From Lanius collurio (taxonomy: Eukaryota > Chordata > Aves > Passeriformes > Laniidae), in the NCBI GenBank assembly GCA_020086605.1, contig JACBWW010000008.1, positions 18,029,730 to 18,093,729 of the forward strand: a stretch of 64,000 bases of DNA, read 5' to 3'. Position numbers and translations under genes: made by a program. The notes beneath the pieces are model-generated. The model was not told the DNA's origin, did no database searches, and worked only from the letters and a program-made list of their open reading frames with translations. How positions within the stretch are numbered: the first letter of the stretch is position 1; each line of letters begins with the position of its first letter. Shown here one piece after another: positions 1 to 15,000 of this stretch.

Positions 1-2958
1 GCTTCTACTTATTATAGCTATTATTATATATGTAAATTTTACATATTAATTTTTAGTTAATTATTATTTAATATTCTTTTTGGGAAAATAGATAATACTG
101 AATTCCCACTTGCTATGTATGAAGTCAATTTTTCATTTTGCTTTATTGCTTTTTTGCACTTTTTTTCTAGGCATTAACTCTTGTCAGAAGATTTAATATG
201 GGTTTTGATAACTATTGGTGTTATGCTATATTTCTTCGGTTTTATTTTGCTATGTTTGTGTGGCTGTGGGATTTTTTGTTTATTTTGCTTTAGCACAAGT
301 ATATATTCAAATTATTTTGTTCTTTTATTTCTTTGTATTTGCAGTCATGACTTTATGCAGGCTGTGGAAGTTGGCTGGGTGAAATATTTCTGGTTTTTTT
401 ATTTTGTAGGTGCTCTGGGTAATGATCTGCTATTGGACAAGAGAACTCTTTTGTTATATATTTTGTTGTGATATTCTTTCTCCCCCTCCAATGAAAAGAT
501 AACTCAGTTACTAGTTAATTTTTTTTCTATTAAAACTGCATACCTTTCATGCATCTTGAATGGGAGCCAGCTTTTTCCTCATTGGGCTTGGTGCACAAAT
601 AAGCTATGCACATTACTCATGGCTTTAAGTATCAAAACATGCTTCTCTCCTATTTAAATAGCTAAACATTGGTTTTCCAGCCTATTTTATTCATGTATTC
701 AATGTCCTGGCAGCTCCCTCTGGTGGACTTTCCTAATTCTATGTGTAAAATACCGCATTTTTTCTCCTTCTCATGCTGACAGAGGTAGTGGTACAAGTCA
801 ATTCTACTGACTATGCGTACTCTGGAACTACTGACATGCTTCATACCTTCTGTATAAATTTGTGTTAATATACTGTGGTTCACAGTTGTGTCATTCATTA
901 ACTTCACGTGTAAGTGTAGCTGTCTGCTCTTGTTTGTCCACAGAGTATGCAAAAGAAATGTTGCCTGAAGTTGATTTGCGTGAGAGTATTTGGCAAGTAT
1001 TAAATGTGAAGATGAGATCTAATGTGGCTTCTAAATATAGCAAAGACTTAACTGTGTATCCTGGCTTACTGGCTCAGTTGAGTCTACAGTAATGAATGAA
1101 AAGTTACAGTTTTGAAAGCTGTTGGGCTTTACACTTTATTTTTTTGTAATCTAAGCCATTCTGTTAAAAGCAAAATTGCAGTGATAGCAATCTTTTGGAA
1201 ATTCAGCAGTAATACTTGTACCATGGACATCAATGTTAGTTGACCTTGTTTTGTATCCTTCATTCTGGACACATACTGGTATCTCTATTTCCTGCTTTTA
1301 TAGACTCCCCAAACTAGTGTTGCTGGCTATAAACAATTCTGATCTTGAGGTGTCAGCCTTGGAGTGCTCCTCAGTTCTTTACTTTGAGTAATGTTAATTT
1401 GTCTCCATCTAGCTGTTGCTATAATAGTACCTGAGAAAGGGGAACGTACCTCCTTTTTCTGCTTGTAAGAACTGATTCTTTTACTGGTTGGTTGCAAATC
1501 AGGGCAGCAAATGACACAAAGCTAAAAATTGTGAAGACCTGGAAAAGAAACAGGAAACTTCTGAGAATAGTGTAAAGCAAAGGAAAAAGTCTGCAGATAT
1601 GTGGGTATGTTTTATTTTAATATTAAACTCTTACGAAATAATGAATATCTGAAAAATGGTTGAGAACACTCAACAGCTGAACAACTGCTGTCTAATCTGG
1701 CTTACTTTTAGAAATACAGAGTAAATCTTGCAGAGTTAGTGGGAGGTGCTTGCTGCCAGTTCTGAGAGTTTATCTGATGGAAGTGATAGTTCTGTGTTGC
1801 AGATGTGCTGTTGAAAAGCACTGTGGAATGAGCTTAGTATGTGTGGTCAAAACAATCAATGTACTTAACCCATGCAGTGTAACAGTACTGGACTAACCAA
1901 ACTGCAATATAAATTTAAATTTAAAACTTACTAAGTGTCTGAAGTTCCTGTAGAGGACAGGGTGACATTTTGGAGGAACTTGATTTCTCAAGTGTAACTT
2001 TCTGGTAGGATATGTATGCATGCTATCCAGCAGTGTACAAGCTCTTGTTGCAAAGTCACAGACATATCTGTCTTTTACATTCTGATTTAAAAAAGTGAGT
2101 TCCTTGACACATCAGGAATCTCAGCATCTAAAACCTGGCAGTGAAAGTAGACAAGATTGGATCTGGGCCAGTCTGAGGAGGTGTTGCCATCTGACTGATT
2201 TGTTTTCCTGATATGCTGTCATTAATTCCTTTGTACATGCTCTGACCTAAGCTTAGCAGTAATTTGATTCTGGTCAAGCTGGATAGTTTGTTTTCCTTCT
2301 TTTCTACAAGGGCTGGTTTAGGGCTTATTTCTGCTAATTTCTTCAAGGCACTTCTTGAAATGCCTTAAGAAGTCAAATAGTTACCTGCAAAACCAGCTGG
2401 AAAAAGACTCCTGAAAAGACCTGCAGGATATGATCTTCACACAGAAAGCATGTAAACACAGAAGAACCTGGTAATATGGACAAAACTTTGTGTGGACACT
2501 TGCATGCAGTTTTAACTAAATCTGAGTGTTAGTCATGCGACTTAGCTATGTAGCTTTGCTTTAGGAAATGCATGCTAACAATGCACTTGACATGGGGGAA
2601 AATATACTCACAGCTTTTCCAGCAGAATCAACATCTTCTAGTGAAGACCTCGGTCACTGTCTGTGCACAGACAGCAGGTGCTCTATGAGGTGCACTGGGA
2701 TGCCATACATTCACCCAAGGCTCAGCTATGGGAAGTACAAAGGACCTGGACTATTCTGGAGCAGCACCTGGAGGCCAAACAAGATACTTCATGATGTTTT
2801 ACATATCATGTAACACCAGTCTACAGGGAACTAAGTTGAGCTGTGACTGTCCAAAGCATTTGTTGTATTTTTGCATGTGAAGGCTGACTACAGTTTTGCA
2901 TTGGTAAACAGGGATTAGGTTGGCATTCAGAGACTTTAAAAATGTTCTTTAATTGTAG
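1..2958 (+). other. DEPDC1B: DEPDC1B intron 2 (partial)
   Basis: AT-rich sequence ending in a pyrimidine-containing acceptor (ttaattgtag) at 2949-2958. I searched it for DEP-domain exons and found none; the short open frames have no homology and no paired splice sites. No clear repeat was recognised. Confidence 0.8.
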
Positions 2959-3094
2959 ATTTCCTCCTTCCTCACCACTGAAGTCATATCCAAAGAAACC
3001 TTCATGTGGAAAGGAAGTAATTAAATTTCCAGACTGGAATGAACCGAAGGCTGGCACTTCTCAAGAATACATCCCAGTGAAATCCATCACAATG
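2959..3094 (+). CDS. DEPDC1B: DEPDC1B exon 3
   Basis: Acceptor AG at 2957-2958, donor gtaagg at 3095. The exon opens with the third base of an Arg codon and continues [14 protein letters not shown] to PVKSIT plus a final Met codon. This is the linker following the DEP domain, and it ends in phase 0. Confidence 0.95.
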
Positions 3095-6000
3095 GTAAGG
3101 CACTCAGTGTTTATTCCCCCAGACAAAAGCATATTTGGAAAGCAGAACTGAACTAATGACCTCTATGATATGTCACAAAATATTTGGTTATAAAATTAAA
3201 TGCTAAATACTTTTATTTTAAACTTTTGTGAAGTTAAGTTGTTCTTACAATTTGCTGGAGAAGTGGGCTTTGAGTGTTCTTTCTGCTACACACTGTAATG
3301 TCCTGAGCAATCTGGGTTCAACATGGGTACATTTTCCCATATTTCATTCCAGTTTGCTCAAATTCCAATAGGGCATTTATTATATTAGAAGACAAAATAG
3401 TCACACTGTAACTTTATTTGAACACTCCATGCATCAGAGTATATCCAGTATTACACCTTTCCTAGCTGCTCTAAGGTTGTTAGTGACTCAATTTCCTTTT
3501 CCAAAAGGAATATATTATGCCTAAGGAGAAGTGGTCCTGATTTTCAGTTGTCTTTTGTAAGCTTGGAAAATCATCCTGCCTCATACTTACTGGGTGGATT
3601 CAGTGTTCATAAAGTTGTTGAAAAAACTTGCTTTTATTAGTAAACTAAAATTGTATCAACTCTGGTCACCTAGACATAGTAAAAGACTAGGTTTCTGGAG
3701 TCAGGCATATTCTAAGCCCTTCCTTCAATATATCTTATATGTGTGTGTTCTTATAATTTGGGAAACTCGGGATTTCTGTGATAATTTTTGCCTTTTTATT
3801 ACTGCCCTCCAGAGCAGGACACTGGCCTTGGATTTCTTGATGAACTTTTCTATTTGGAAAAGTAGCTCCTACCAGTTTGCTGGACATCTAAGTGTTGTGA
3901 ATGAATGGTTATTCCATACTAACAATCCAACTGTGTGCAAATCACATGCACTCCTCATGTACAACAAGCTTCTGAAGGAAAAAACCATAGTTCTTAGAAC
4001 TTGAGTAGGAGGTAGAAGATTAAGATAGAAGAAAAGATGATTCCAAAGACGACACAAGAGAATAGAGTATTTTAGTTACTGAGCAAGTATCTCTTGAAGG
4101 TGTAATATGTAACAGCCTCCAACTGTGCTCTAAGTTTCTATCCAGGCATCCTGGCCTGATTGCAGTGAGCAAAAGTCTGCCTCTGACTAAGATGCAGCAG
4201 AATAGAACTTGGCAAAGCTCAAAATCTCTTCCACTGGCAGTTTGGATTAATATGGTGGACTGTAAGTGGAAGAAACTGAGGCCAAGTATTAGCTCCTTTC
4301 TGATGCCTCTTGTAATTAGGTCTCACTTCCACTGAAGTAGATGGTTAGCTGAAAATAGTGGTACCTTGAATTGCCTCATGATCAGTCTGAGCACTTAATG
4401 GCTGTGTGTTGATTGATGAGCATGGGTCTGTGTCATGAAATACTGATGTGGAAGACTAGACTCTTAATTTCAGAGGGTGCTATTTGCTTTCAACTAACTA
4501 GTCTAGTCTGCCATGGAATGACAGACAATTAGTGCTTGGAGGAATTAAGTGCATTCCTGGAGTGCATTTTGTGGTTTGGTTGTGATCATAAGGAATACTT
4601 TTAATGTCCTTTAGCACTGCTCTGTAGTGTAAATCAAAGAACTGGAGTGATAATGAGTTTTGCCTTGAGGATGCTGCTGATATAAGCTGGAGTGTATGTC
4701 CACCCATCGATACCTTGATGACCATCTTCAAGCATCAAGCTTGGATGTGAAGGTCTGCATAAAGGATAGTGGTCTTCTGCAGTCTCAGCTTTACTTTACA
4801 CTGTTATAATGGTGGACTAGATCTGATGGGTGCCTTCAGATGTAGCTACTTGCTTTTACTTTATTTAAGTAGAGCACCTGTTATTGACCCTAATGTTTAT
4901 AGTTATTTTCAGTATATGTTGAACAAGGATGAATTGCTTCTAATTCTTTGATATCTCATCTTGAAATTCTCCAATAACTTTTCCATAAACAGATGTTTAA
5001 TCTTAAAATGATAGATGAACTGATTTTAATAGTGGATTGAATTTGAATTTAGAAGTAAATGCCATTGTCACCTGAACTTTAATGGCCATTCTGACACTCA
5101 TAATTTTTCAGCTTTGGATGAATTATAGACCTGAGAAAAGATCTGTGTTCAAGACTGAGAAAAGTGTTTCATTTCTCTGAAACACAAACACTTGCTTGCA
5201 TCCTGAAGACTTTACTGGAACTTAGGAACACTTGAAATGCTGTACTGCAAGTGTTTTATACTGTTTAACGCTTGGAAAGTCAGCAGCTAAGGAGGAGAGT
5301 TTTTTCTGATTTCAGAACTCTGAGATGTGGTACAAGCGACACAGTATCGCTATCGGGGAAGTACCAGCATGCAAACTTGTGTTCCACAGGGAGCTAACAC
5401 AAACAAATATAGAAGAGATATGGAAATCCATGACTTTGTCACGGTGAGTCATTTGCTGTTAGAGTAAAACTGTGTAGTAGGTAATAGTCTTGTCTGTCTT
5501 CCCTGTAACACTTGTAATTTCACCCACTCACTTTTTATCCTGCCTTCAAAGCCTTGGTGTCTAGACTAGCTCTACCACTTGTTATTTGGCTAACAAATTC
5601 AGCAAGTAAAGTCTGCAAAAAAAACCCCTTTACTGTGCTTAGTACCTTTTGACTTTTGCATGTTGTGTTATACAAGTCTTTGTTGTGTGGTCTTTGTCTT
5701 GTTTAATCACTTTTTTTCACTGTCTCTTTTTCTTGTTGCTATGAAATAGAACCACTTATGTAGAAGTGCTATGAAACCTTTCAATGGCAAGTACGATACT
5801 TTGTATGAGATAAATGGAATAGCTAATTGAGTGCTGAAACGTTGAGATTCGGATATTCTTTACCATATTCAAAAGGAATATCCTATGCAAAGTTAAAGTC
5901 GTTGCTTTGGACTATTTCTGCAGAGGAAAATGATAATATGCATTAGCTGATATTACAAGCATAGCTGAGGTCTTACTAATGATCACTTTACTGTAAATCT

Positions 6001-9000
6001 AGCACATTATCTGCACGTAATGAATGCACTCAGTGCTGAGGCGAGCAGCTTTGGTGACAGCATGATGCAAGCAGAGTGCTTTAGTGCATGTGTACTCCTG
6101 GGTTTCCTGAAACAAGGAAACCTGAGGGGAATGGGGAGACCCACTGGTAGCCTGGAGCTCGCATGGTAGCCCCTGACAGGACCTGGGCAGTGGGACCAGG
6201 GGCAATGGTGGCCAAGCCTCTCCTTCACATAGAGGGCCCTATGGAGTGCTATCAACCAAAACACCAGGGTGGGCAAACAGAGCTGGCACTGCAGATTGTA
6301 TGGAAGGGTGCTGAAACCCTGCCAGCTTGATCAGGGAGCAATGGTATTCACCTGGCAGAAAGCCATGGCCTCTCTAAGATTGATAATGGACACTGAGACT
6401 CCCAGAGCTCTGTGTTGGAAGAGTATGACTGTGGGAATGGGGAAACTCACAGCTGACCCTGAATTTCTTTGAAACTTTCTGTTCCAGATGGATGTGCTTA
6501 AATCTATGAAGCCCAGTGGGATTCATCCCTGGGTACCGAAAGAGCTGGATGATATTGCAGGATCTCTCTCTGTCTTTTTCATTTATGTTGTCTGGAGAGG
6601 CCCCAGTTGTCTGGAAGCTGGCAAATATTTCTCAATTTTAAGAAAGCAAAGAATAAAGACCCTGGTAATTACAGGCCTGTCAGTCTCACTTCAGTGCTGG
6701 TAAAATTATGGGAAAGGTGTTCTGGGAGTTAATAAAAAACATTTGAGAGACACACAGTCAATCGGTCATAGCCAGCATGGTTCCAGAAGGGGAAAGTACT
6801 GCTTAACCAAGTCAGTTTTATTTATGGCAATGTCACCCATCTAGTTGACCAAGAGAAGCCAGTTGATATGGTTGTTTTAGATTTAGCAAAGCTTTTGATG
6901 CTGTCTCTTACAGTACCCTTCCAGGTGAACTGTCCAGAATGCAGCTAGATGAGTCCGTAATATTGGTGAGCAACTGGCTCATGGGTCAGGTGCAAAGGAT
7001 CACAGTAAATGTGGTGAGCAGTCATCAGTGGGGTCTGCAGAGCTCCATTCTAGGGCCAAAGCTCTTAGATATTTATAAATGATCTGGATGCAGGAATTGA
7101 ATGTACACTGAGTTAGCTGATGATACTAGATTAGAAGGAGCTTTGGACTCCTTCAAGGGTAGACACAACCTGCAGTGAGATCTGGATAGAGCAAAGAGCT
7201 GTACAGTCACCAAAATCTTTGAGGCAGCTGAGCCTCATTGCAGCCTACCATTTCCAGAGAGGAAGTGAGGGGAGATGTGGAAGATCTCTGGTGACCAGCA
7301 ACAGGACACAAGGAGGTGGAATCAAACGGTGTCTGGGGAAGTTCAGACTCCGCATTAGGAAAAGGTCCTTCACTCAGAGGGTGACTGGGCACTGGAACAG
7401 CCTCCCTGGAGAAGTGGTGACAGCACCAAGCCTGACAGAGCTCAAGAAAGCATGTTGGCAGTGCTTTTAGTTATATGGTGTAGTTTTAGGTATTAAAACT
7501 ACTAAACCTTTTCTAGGTTTTAGAAAGAAACTTTTTGAGGGCTATGAAGATTGTGAAGGGTCTAGAGGGGAAGACAGAGTGGTTGAGATTTCCTGGCTTC
7601 TTTAACCTAGAGTAGAGGAGGCTGAAGGGGACATTGCAGTGTGATCTGTGAAGTGGAGGAAAATACACTGGTCACTGTGGTGACCAGTGACAGGACTGAG
7701 GGAACAGACTGAAGTTGTGTCAGGGGAGGTTTGGGTTGGATATTAGGAAAATATTCTTCATCCAGAGGGAGATTGGGCACTGGAACAGGCTCCTCAGGGA
7801 AGTGGCCACAGCACCTAAGCCTGACAGAGTTCAAGAAGTGTTTGGACAATGCTCTCAGGCACATGATACAGTTTTTGGTGTTGTGCTGTGCAGGGCCAGG
7901 ATTTGATCTTTGCAGGTCTCTTCCAGCTTAAGATATTCTATGAATCTAGGCAGTCCTGTGAAGAGTAGGACTTGTACTTAATGATCCTTATGGCTGCCAT
8001 CCAACTGGAGATATTCTGTATGAAATGGAGGTCTCTTTTTTTTTGAATTGTGTCCTAATACTTCATATTTGCCTTTTCCAGATTAGATGATGTATGAATT
8101 ATGTGTTTATGTATTTTTGCAGATTACAAAAGGTCTTGGGTTTGGATTCTCTGGATGAAGTGTTAGACACAAAACTTGTGAATTCAAAACATATAGTTCA
8201 AAATGTTTACAATGTCAATAAGCAAGGCATTGTCACTTTAGAAGACAAATCAAGTGAGTATTTTAGAAATTTTAATTTAATTTTTTTCATCTTGTGATCT
8301 GCTGAGATTTAAGTATTAGATCTAGTCTACCTGTTGTGTCTTCATACTTGTGTGACCACATCTGTAAAAACCAGAGTTTTTACAAAGTAAAATGCTACTG
8401 TTCTCCTCTGACATCTCAAGAGTAACAGTCAAGATTTATTCCATATTTACTGTCTTAAACATATTCTGGCTTTAGTAGGGTTGAAAAATGAATATGAAAC
8501 AACAGGAACGTTTTACCATTTTATAAATACAGGGTTATTATTCACTTCAAAGTAACTTTATCAGCCCTACTCTTTTAGCTGCCTGAACTGGAGTGTTTAA
8601 ATGAAGAAAAAATGTATTAAAAATTGTAAGAGTGCCAAAATGTACATTAAGAGAGTTTTGAGTTTTCAGTCAATGTGTTTTAAAGATAGTACCATGTTTA
8701 AAACTGTTTTGCACATCAGGGAGAAATAAAGCATCTTTGCTGCTCAGATACATCACAGTATTATTTCTTCCACATTTTTCATGAAGTTTGTAGAGAAATT
8801 AAATATGATATTGAAACCTGGTTTGGTTGTGAATGAAACTGCCTTCAGAGCACATCTGTGTTCATTTTAAAGGCAGTTGGACTATCTCAAAATATTAACT
8901 TTCACCTTGCAGAAATGACAAAACTGAGTATATGAGTGCTTTTCATCATATTTGGTACAAATTAAACACTTCACTGTATAGCACTGGTGAAGGGTATATC

Positions 9001-12000
9001 TTGAATAAGGTTGGTTTGATTTTTTTTTCAGAGCAGGTTAAAGATTTGTGATATGACCTGTTTTGCTGATTGAGCTGCAAGGGCAGAATGCATAACTGCT
9101 TGATAGTACTGGAGGTACTGAAGTATAGATGTAATTCAAGCTAGATCATACATTAAAGTATAGACTGCCTCTGGAATCAGTTAATTTACTACACAGGAGG
9201 AACATGTTAAACTGAATTTAATTTTGCTTTTGTCTAACAGTTGAATATTTGTCTTTTTTTTTTTTTTCTCCTTTTAATTTCTGTTTCTACCCTGTGCAGA
9301 AGAACTACCTCATTGGATATTATCCGCAATGAAATGTCTAGCAAATTGTAAGTAAATTCAGAAGGGGAAGAAAGATCCCACAAATAACTCATCCCTGAAA
9401 AAATAATTTGAACTGATTGTGTCTTTACCACTTTATTAAATCTTGTTTATATTCACCTTCGGTATTTTAATGATGGTTTTTCTAAAACAGAGGTAGAAAA
9501 ACCTGTCAGCATGTATTCTTCTTCCAGTGCAGCTTATTTAAATGCAATATATGATGGTTTAACCATTCTATTAATGTTTTGCCTCTACTATTGTGTCTTC
9601 ATTACACCTATTGGGGATAGATCAGCCCAGTAGTAGATTGATAAAATTTCACTTATTTTTTTAAAATTTTTTTTTCCTCTAATGATCCATTTTAATGGGC
9701 TGGATTAGAAAATACTGCTTGGTGGCTGAAAATCAATGTTCTCTTTCTCCCTTTTTTGCTCCTTTTGTTTTTTTGTTCTTTGTAGGGCCCAGCTGCTCAG
9801 ATCTAAAGCAGCCTACATACTCAGGGTTTGAAAGAGATGTTTTCAAAACTATAGTGGACTACTTTGGCCAGATGAAAGAACCTCTTCTCACATTTCATTT
9901 TTTTGATATTTTTGTTAGTGTGTTAGGTAAGTAGTTTGGGATGGGATGAAAAAATATTCTTGGAGTTATTTTACCTTACTTAAATACTATCACAGCTGAA
10001 TTCTTTAGGACCTGTCCTTTCCATTTGTCAAAGAAAACAGTTTAATATTTAAACTTATTTCATATGACACAGGGGTTTTATTTTTGTATCTTTTTGATAC
10101 TTTAGTTCAAAAGTCTTCCACTGCTTGTCTTTATAATATTAAAGGCTTCTCTTCATTACTCGGTATCTAACAGATGGATTTTAACAGAGTTTTCTTTTTT
10201 TACAAATGCTTAAGTGTCTTAAAAACTCTCATAAGCTTTTAGAAAATACTTGACTGAAGTCTAGATTAAAAAGGATTAGGGAGTAAGCACTGTTTTTAAC
10301 CCTGGGAATATGACATTTGAAGGGAATTGAAATACTTTGTTGCTTAAATTTAGAAATGCCATTAACAAATGTAATGCTTTAAAGAAGCAATGGTTTAGTT
10401 ATTAACTATAAGTTTTCAGAGGTTCACACAATACTAAAATCAACAAATCTGGCCATATAGGTGGCTGACTGAAAGACAGTAAATAGGAAAATATTTGATT
10501 ACATTTTACATAGTTTCAAAAAGAATGATTGAGTTGAAAATTAAGCATACTTTTGTAGCATGCTAGTTTTTTGACCTTCTTTCTGTGTGAACAACACTGT
10601 TTTCAGTAAACTATTGAGATGAGAAAGGAATCTAGAATAACACTTCTGTTTCTAGAATTTAATATTTTTAGACTTTGTGTTTTGTCAGTCTTGCTTTATA
10701 ACCAGTATGTTTCTTTTCTGACTTTTTCTTAGACAACTCTTCTTGATATCTTTAAAACTTATTCCTCTGCTTTCATGCTCTATTTCTGTTTGCTTTTCCA
10801 GTGTTTTTCACATCTTTCAGGTTTTACTAATTTTATTTCACGGTATTTCCTAAATGTAAAATTAGAAGAAAGATTTCATGCCAACATGTATGAAATCACA
10901 TGAATATCAATGAAAATTGTGCAATATTTCAAGAAGTGAGACATTAATTTTGCAGTCTTTAAAAAAAAAAGTAAATGTTGATATGAAATCATTCCTTACT
11001 CTTCTAAACATATGCATTAAATATGCTTGCCAGATCTTCCTCTGAACTTAGAAAAGGCTTTACTATGAAAATTAACTTCAGTGCTTTATCCCTCTCCTTG
11101 AAATACTATCTCTTTTGACTGCCTTACTACCTCACACTTCTTTTTTGATAAGAAAGAGATTACACTTTTTACACCTTGGAGCTGACCAAAATGGTGGATG
11201 AGGGGATAGCAGTGGATACTGTTTGTTGAGTAGTAAAGCTTTCAACGCTGTCTTCCGTTGCATTCCTTATGGGCAACCTGAGGAAGTACAGGATAAGTGG
11301 GCAGTGAGGTAAACTCAGAAATCAGTGCAGTTGCTGGGCTCTGAGGTTTGTGCTTCGTGGCACAAGGTCTGGCTGGATGTCAGGCAGTGGGGAGCAGCCC
11401 AGGGCTGGTAGTGTGGCCAGGAATGATTTCCACTTCATTAATGACCATTTTGTCCTAAACAAGGGCATAGTGTAATAAACAAGCATGCAGATAATTCAAA
11501 ATAGGGAACAGTAGCTTATGCAGCAGAGGGCTGTAGTGCCACACAGAGTGACCTCGACTGGCTGCAGAAATGGGTTAAACAGGAATCTTATAAAGTTCAG
11601 AAAAGGGGAAATGTCAAGTCCTCTCCTGGGGAGGAATAACCTCATGCACCAGTAAATGCTGTTGGTGACTGGTTTGAAAGCAATTTTGCTGAGAAGGACT
11701 TGGAAGCCCTGGTGGGTACTAATGTGACCATGAGCCAGCAGTGTGTCCTTGAGGCAAAAAATGACTGCAGCATCCATAACAGCATAAAGTGCATTGCTAG
11801 TAGGTCAAGAGATGTTTCCTCAGCACTAGTCAGCGAGTCCAGTGAAACAAATCAAAAATTACTGGAGTCTTGGAACATGTGTCATATGGGAAGAGACTGG
11901 AGAGGAGAAGGCTCAGGGGGACTCGAATTAGTCTGTATAAATGATTGATATGGGCGGAGTAAAGAAGAAGGAGCCAGAATTCTGTCATTGATACCCAATG

Positions 12001-15000
12001 ACAGGGCAATGAGAGTGAACAGAAGTACTGGAAAGGTCGTTTTTGTAAAGGAGAATAGCATTCTAATTGGAAGGTGATCAAACAGTGGAAGTAGTTGACC
12101 AGAGAGGCTATGGAAGCTCTGTCTTTGGAGCTATTCAAAACTTGAAAGGACATAATCCTGGGCCTCTTCCTGTAGATGAACCTGCTTTGAGCTTGTGAAG
12201 AGGTCTATATAATCTCCAGATATCTCTTCCATCTTCTATAGTCCTATGGGGAAAAAAAAGTCTCTGTTTTCTTCCTTGTTCCTTTTCTAACAGAAATTAG
12301 TTCTCAGTTTCAGTCATGCAGATATTTCGTTTCTTGGCTTTTGTTTCAATACTAGTGCTGTTTAGAAAAAATCATAATAGATGCTTCTTTGGCTGAGCCT
12401 TGTAAGCCTAAAATAAGATGATATTTTGATGATGAGACCTTTCTGTAGCTGCCTAAACTATCACATTCTACTGTGCCTGTCCAGTCTTCCAATATCTCTG
12501 GAGTGTTTTCTCAAGAGTCTGTAAGCAGAGTTAGGTATAGATTTAGTGTCTGTAGGTGTGAGGTGACATGTTGGTATGTCATAGCTGGCACTGATGCAAG
12601 AGCACACTTTCTTTCCCTCTGAATGTTGCCACAGACTTGTGTTTGCTGTATCTGTGCATACCATTCAGTTGTGTTTAGTGCTGAGGTAGTAAAAGAGCAA
12701 AGGACGAAACAAAACTTTGTAATTTTTCATGTATTCTGGTATCTAGAGTTGTTGGTTATGGCTATCAATATCTTCCAGTGCATCAGAAGAAAATCTAAAA
12801 ACTTAAACAAGCTGCCCAGACCTAGTAGTCCAGTTCTAGGGATATCTTTCTAGTCTCTTTGTGGAGTACTTAGGTGATCCTTACTGAGTAAGATGGGAAT
12901 TTTGGGAGTCAGATTTAGAAATATTATGTTAAATGTTATGGAAATATATAATTGAGAAATGTTGCCCAACCTTCTGATCTCATATAAACTAGGACTGCTG
13001 CAAAAACCCAGCAAGGCTGTAGAAGCTCTTCAGATATCTTGTCTCCTGCTGCCACCAGAAAACAGAAAAAAACTACAGCTGTTGGTGAGAATGATGGCAA
13101 GAATTAGTCTAAACCAGGATTTGCCACCTCTTTCTGAATCAGTGAGGACCAGAACTTTGGTATGTGTAAATGTAAGGTAAAAAGGTCCAGACAGGCTTTT
13201 GGAGTAGCACAGGATAAAGATTCTTACTGGAGAGTATCAACAAAATGCAGTTTGCTTATTTAAGGAGCTGGTTTGTCTATCCCAGCTATGTGGAAAGTTA
13301 ATCTGAATTTGAATAAAGTGGGATTTCATGGTAATTTGTGAGCACAAAAAGAACTTGCTCAGAATTTAGAGGTTTCCTTACCTTTCAAAGTTAAATCACC
13401 ACTGATTTCACTATTGAGTAGAAAAAAACCACAAATGAACAAACAACCCTCCAAAACATCAAAATCAACAGCAACGAAAAATAGATGAACTCTGGTGTTC
13501 TTTATCACTGCAGACAATGTGAATGAAAAAGACTGCCTGTTTCAGTCATAGCTAGAAATATGGAGCTGAACGTTCTGATTTACCTGTTTTCACCCATTCG
13601 AAAAAATTAAAATCCCAATTATTTACTTAAGTAGTTATTTTTTCTCACCACACACAGAAGTCTTAAAATAAGCTCTAGTTTTTGCTAATGCTTTTTCTGT
13701 AGGAACATACTGATGTTTGCAACAACACTTTATTGCAAAGTTATTAGGCATAACTTAGCAATTCCAACTAGTTAAGAACATGAGGTTTTTTGATTAATTT
13801 TAGTCTTTGGAAATTAAGTGCAATGGCAAACTAAGCTGCAGAGCTATTCTGTAAAAGTCGTATAGTAGCATGCACAAATCTAAATTTGTTCCACAGCAAT
13901 TAAGTTTTTAGTTAATTCTGAATAGCATTTGATTAAAATAATTAAATTTTTTACTTCTGAGTTTATAATTTAATTAACTGTAAATGGTCTCTCGTTAATC
14001 TAATTGTTGTAATTGAAATGTTGTTTTTAGAAGTGAATACTTACAGTCCGAGTATTTTGCACTAAGTTTTAATTCAGCAATGTAGTCTATGGTATGTGAC
14101 AGAAAACTTTATTGCCTTCTGTGCTTTTATGTTACAAGTGACTGGTGCACAGACAGAAGCTCTTGTAACTGAGTGCTTGAGCACAAGACTACATGAAGTG
14201 AAGTGGACCTTGATTTGATGATTTTAGGATAGTGAATTAAGTTTTCCCTCTGCTTAATTTCTATTATATTTCTGTGTTATTTAAAAAAATCTCTAAATAC
14301 ATATGCCCTCTTTAAATAGCCATGTGAAGTGACTTTTGTCAAAGTCTTAAGAATAAAATGGAGTTCATCCATTCTATATCTAAAGTCAGGATTAGATGAT
14401 CTGTATGAGGCTGGAGCAATCTTCAGTGCACTTACATAATGTCACTGTACATAATATATTTTTTTAAAATATTGATATGTTTGAAGTACAATAAGTATTG
14501 TGGTGTTAAAATATTTGTTCTAAAAGATCACTTTTTAAATGCAGCCTGGTTCCCTACTCATCACTCCCAAACACAAAAATTACATGATAATGATGTGTTT
14601 TGGTTTTTTTTTCTCAGATAGTTCAGGCATTTTCGCGTTGTATTCTCTGCTCAAAGGATGAAATAGACTTGGATGAGCTTCTTGCTGCTAAACTAGTGTC
14701 TTTTCTCATGGATAATTATCAAGAGATTTTAAGCGTTCCTTCTGCTTTAAAGTCTTCTGTAGAGGATCATGTCATACATCTTCAGAGAGTCCAAGTAAGT
14801 ATCAAGTGAAAAAGCCTCTTATGTTTCTATGTTTCTAGATTGAATTTATCCTCTTTTTTCTCTGAAGATCAACAATTCAAAGTCAAGAAAGACTTTTTTC
14901 TGTCTCTGTTAGCTTTTGAAAAGCAAATTAATTTTGACAACAGATATTCAACCATAACTCTATGTTTAAATGAAACTTAAGAAATTTTGAATTTATTTAG

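Larger units (their letters stand above)
5444..8122 (+). other. DEPDC1B: DEPDC1B intron 4 with CR1 insertions
   Basis: Intron of about 2.7 kb from gtgagt to tttttgcag. Its middle third (about 6485-7945) is CR1 LINE sequence in sense orientation. The preceding 6000-6480 is less AT-rich and may also be repeat-derived, but I could not assign it. Confidence 0.8.

Noticed and set aside
3594..4004. 136-codon frame in DEPDC1B intron 3
   Set aside because: No homology, no paired splice sites, AT-rich chance frame.
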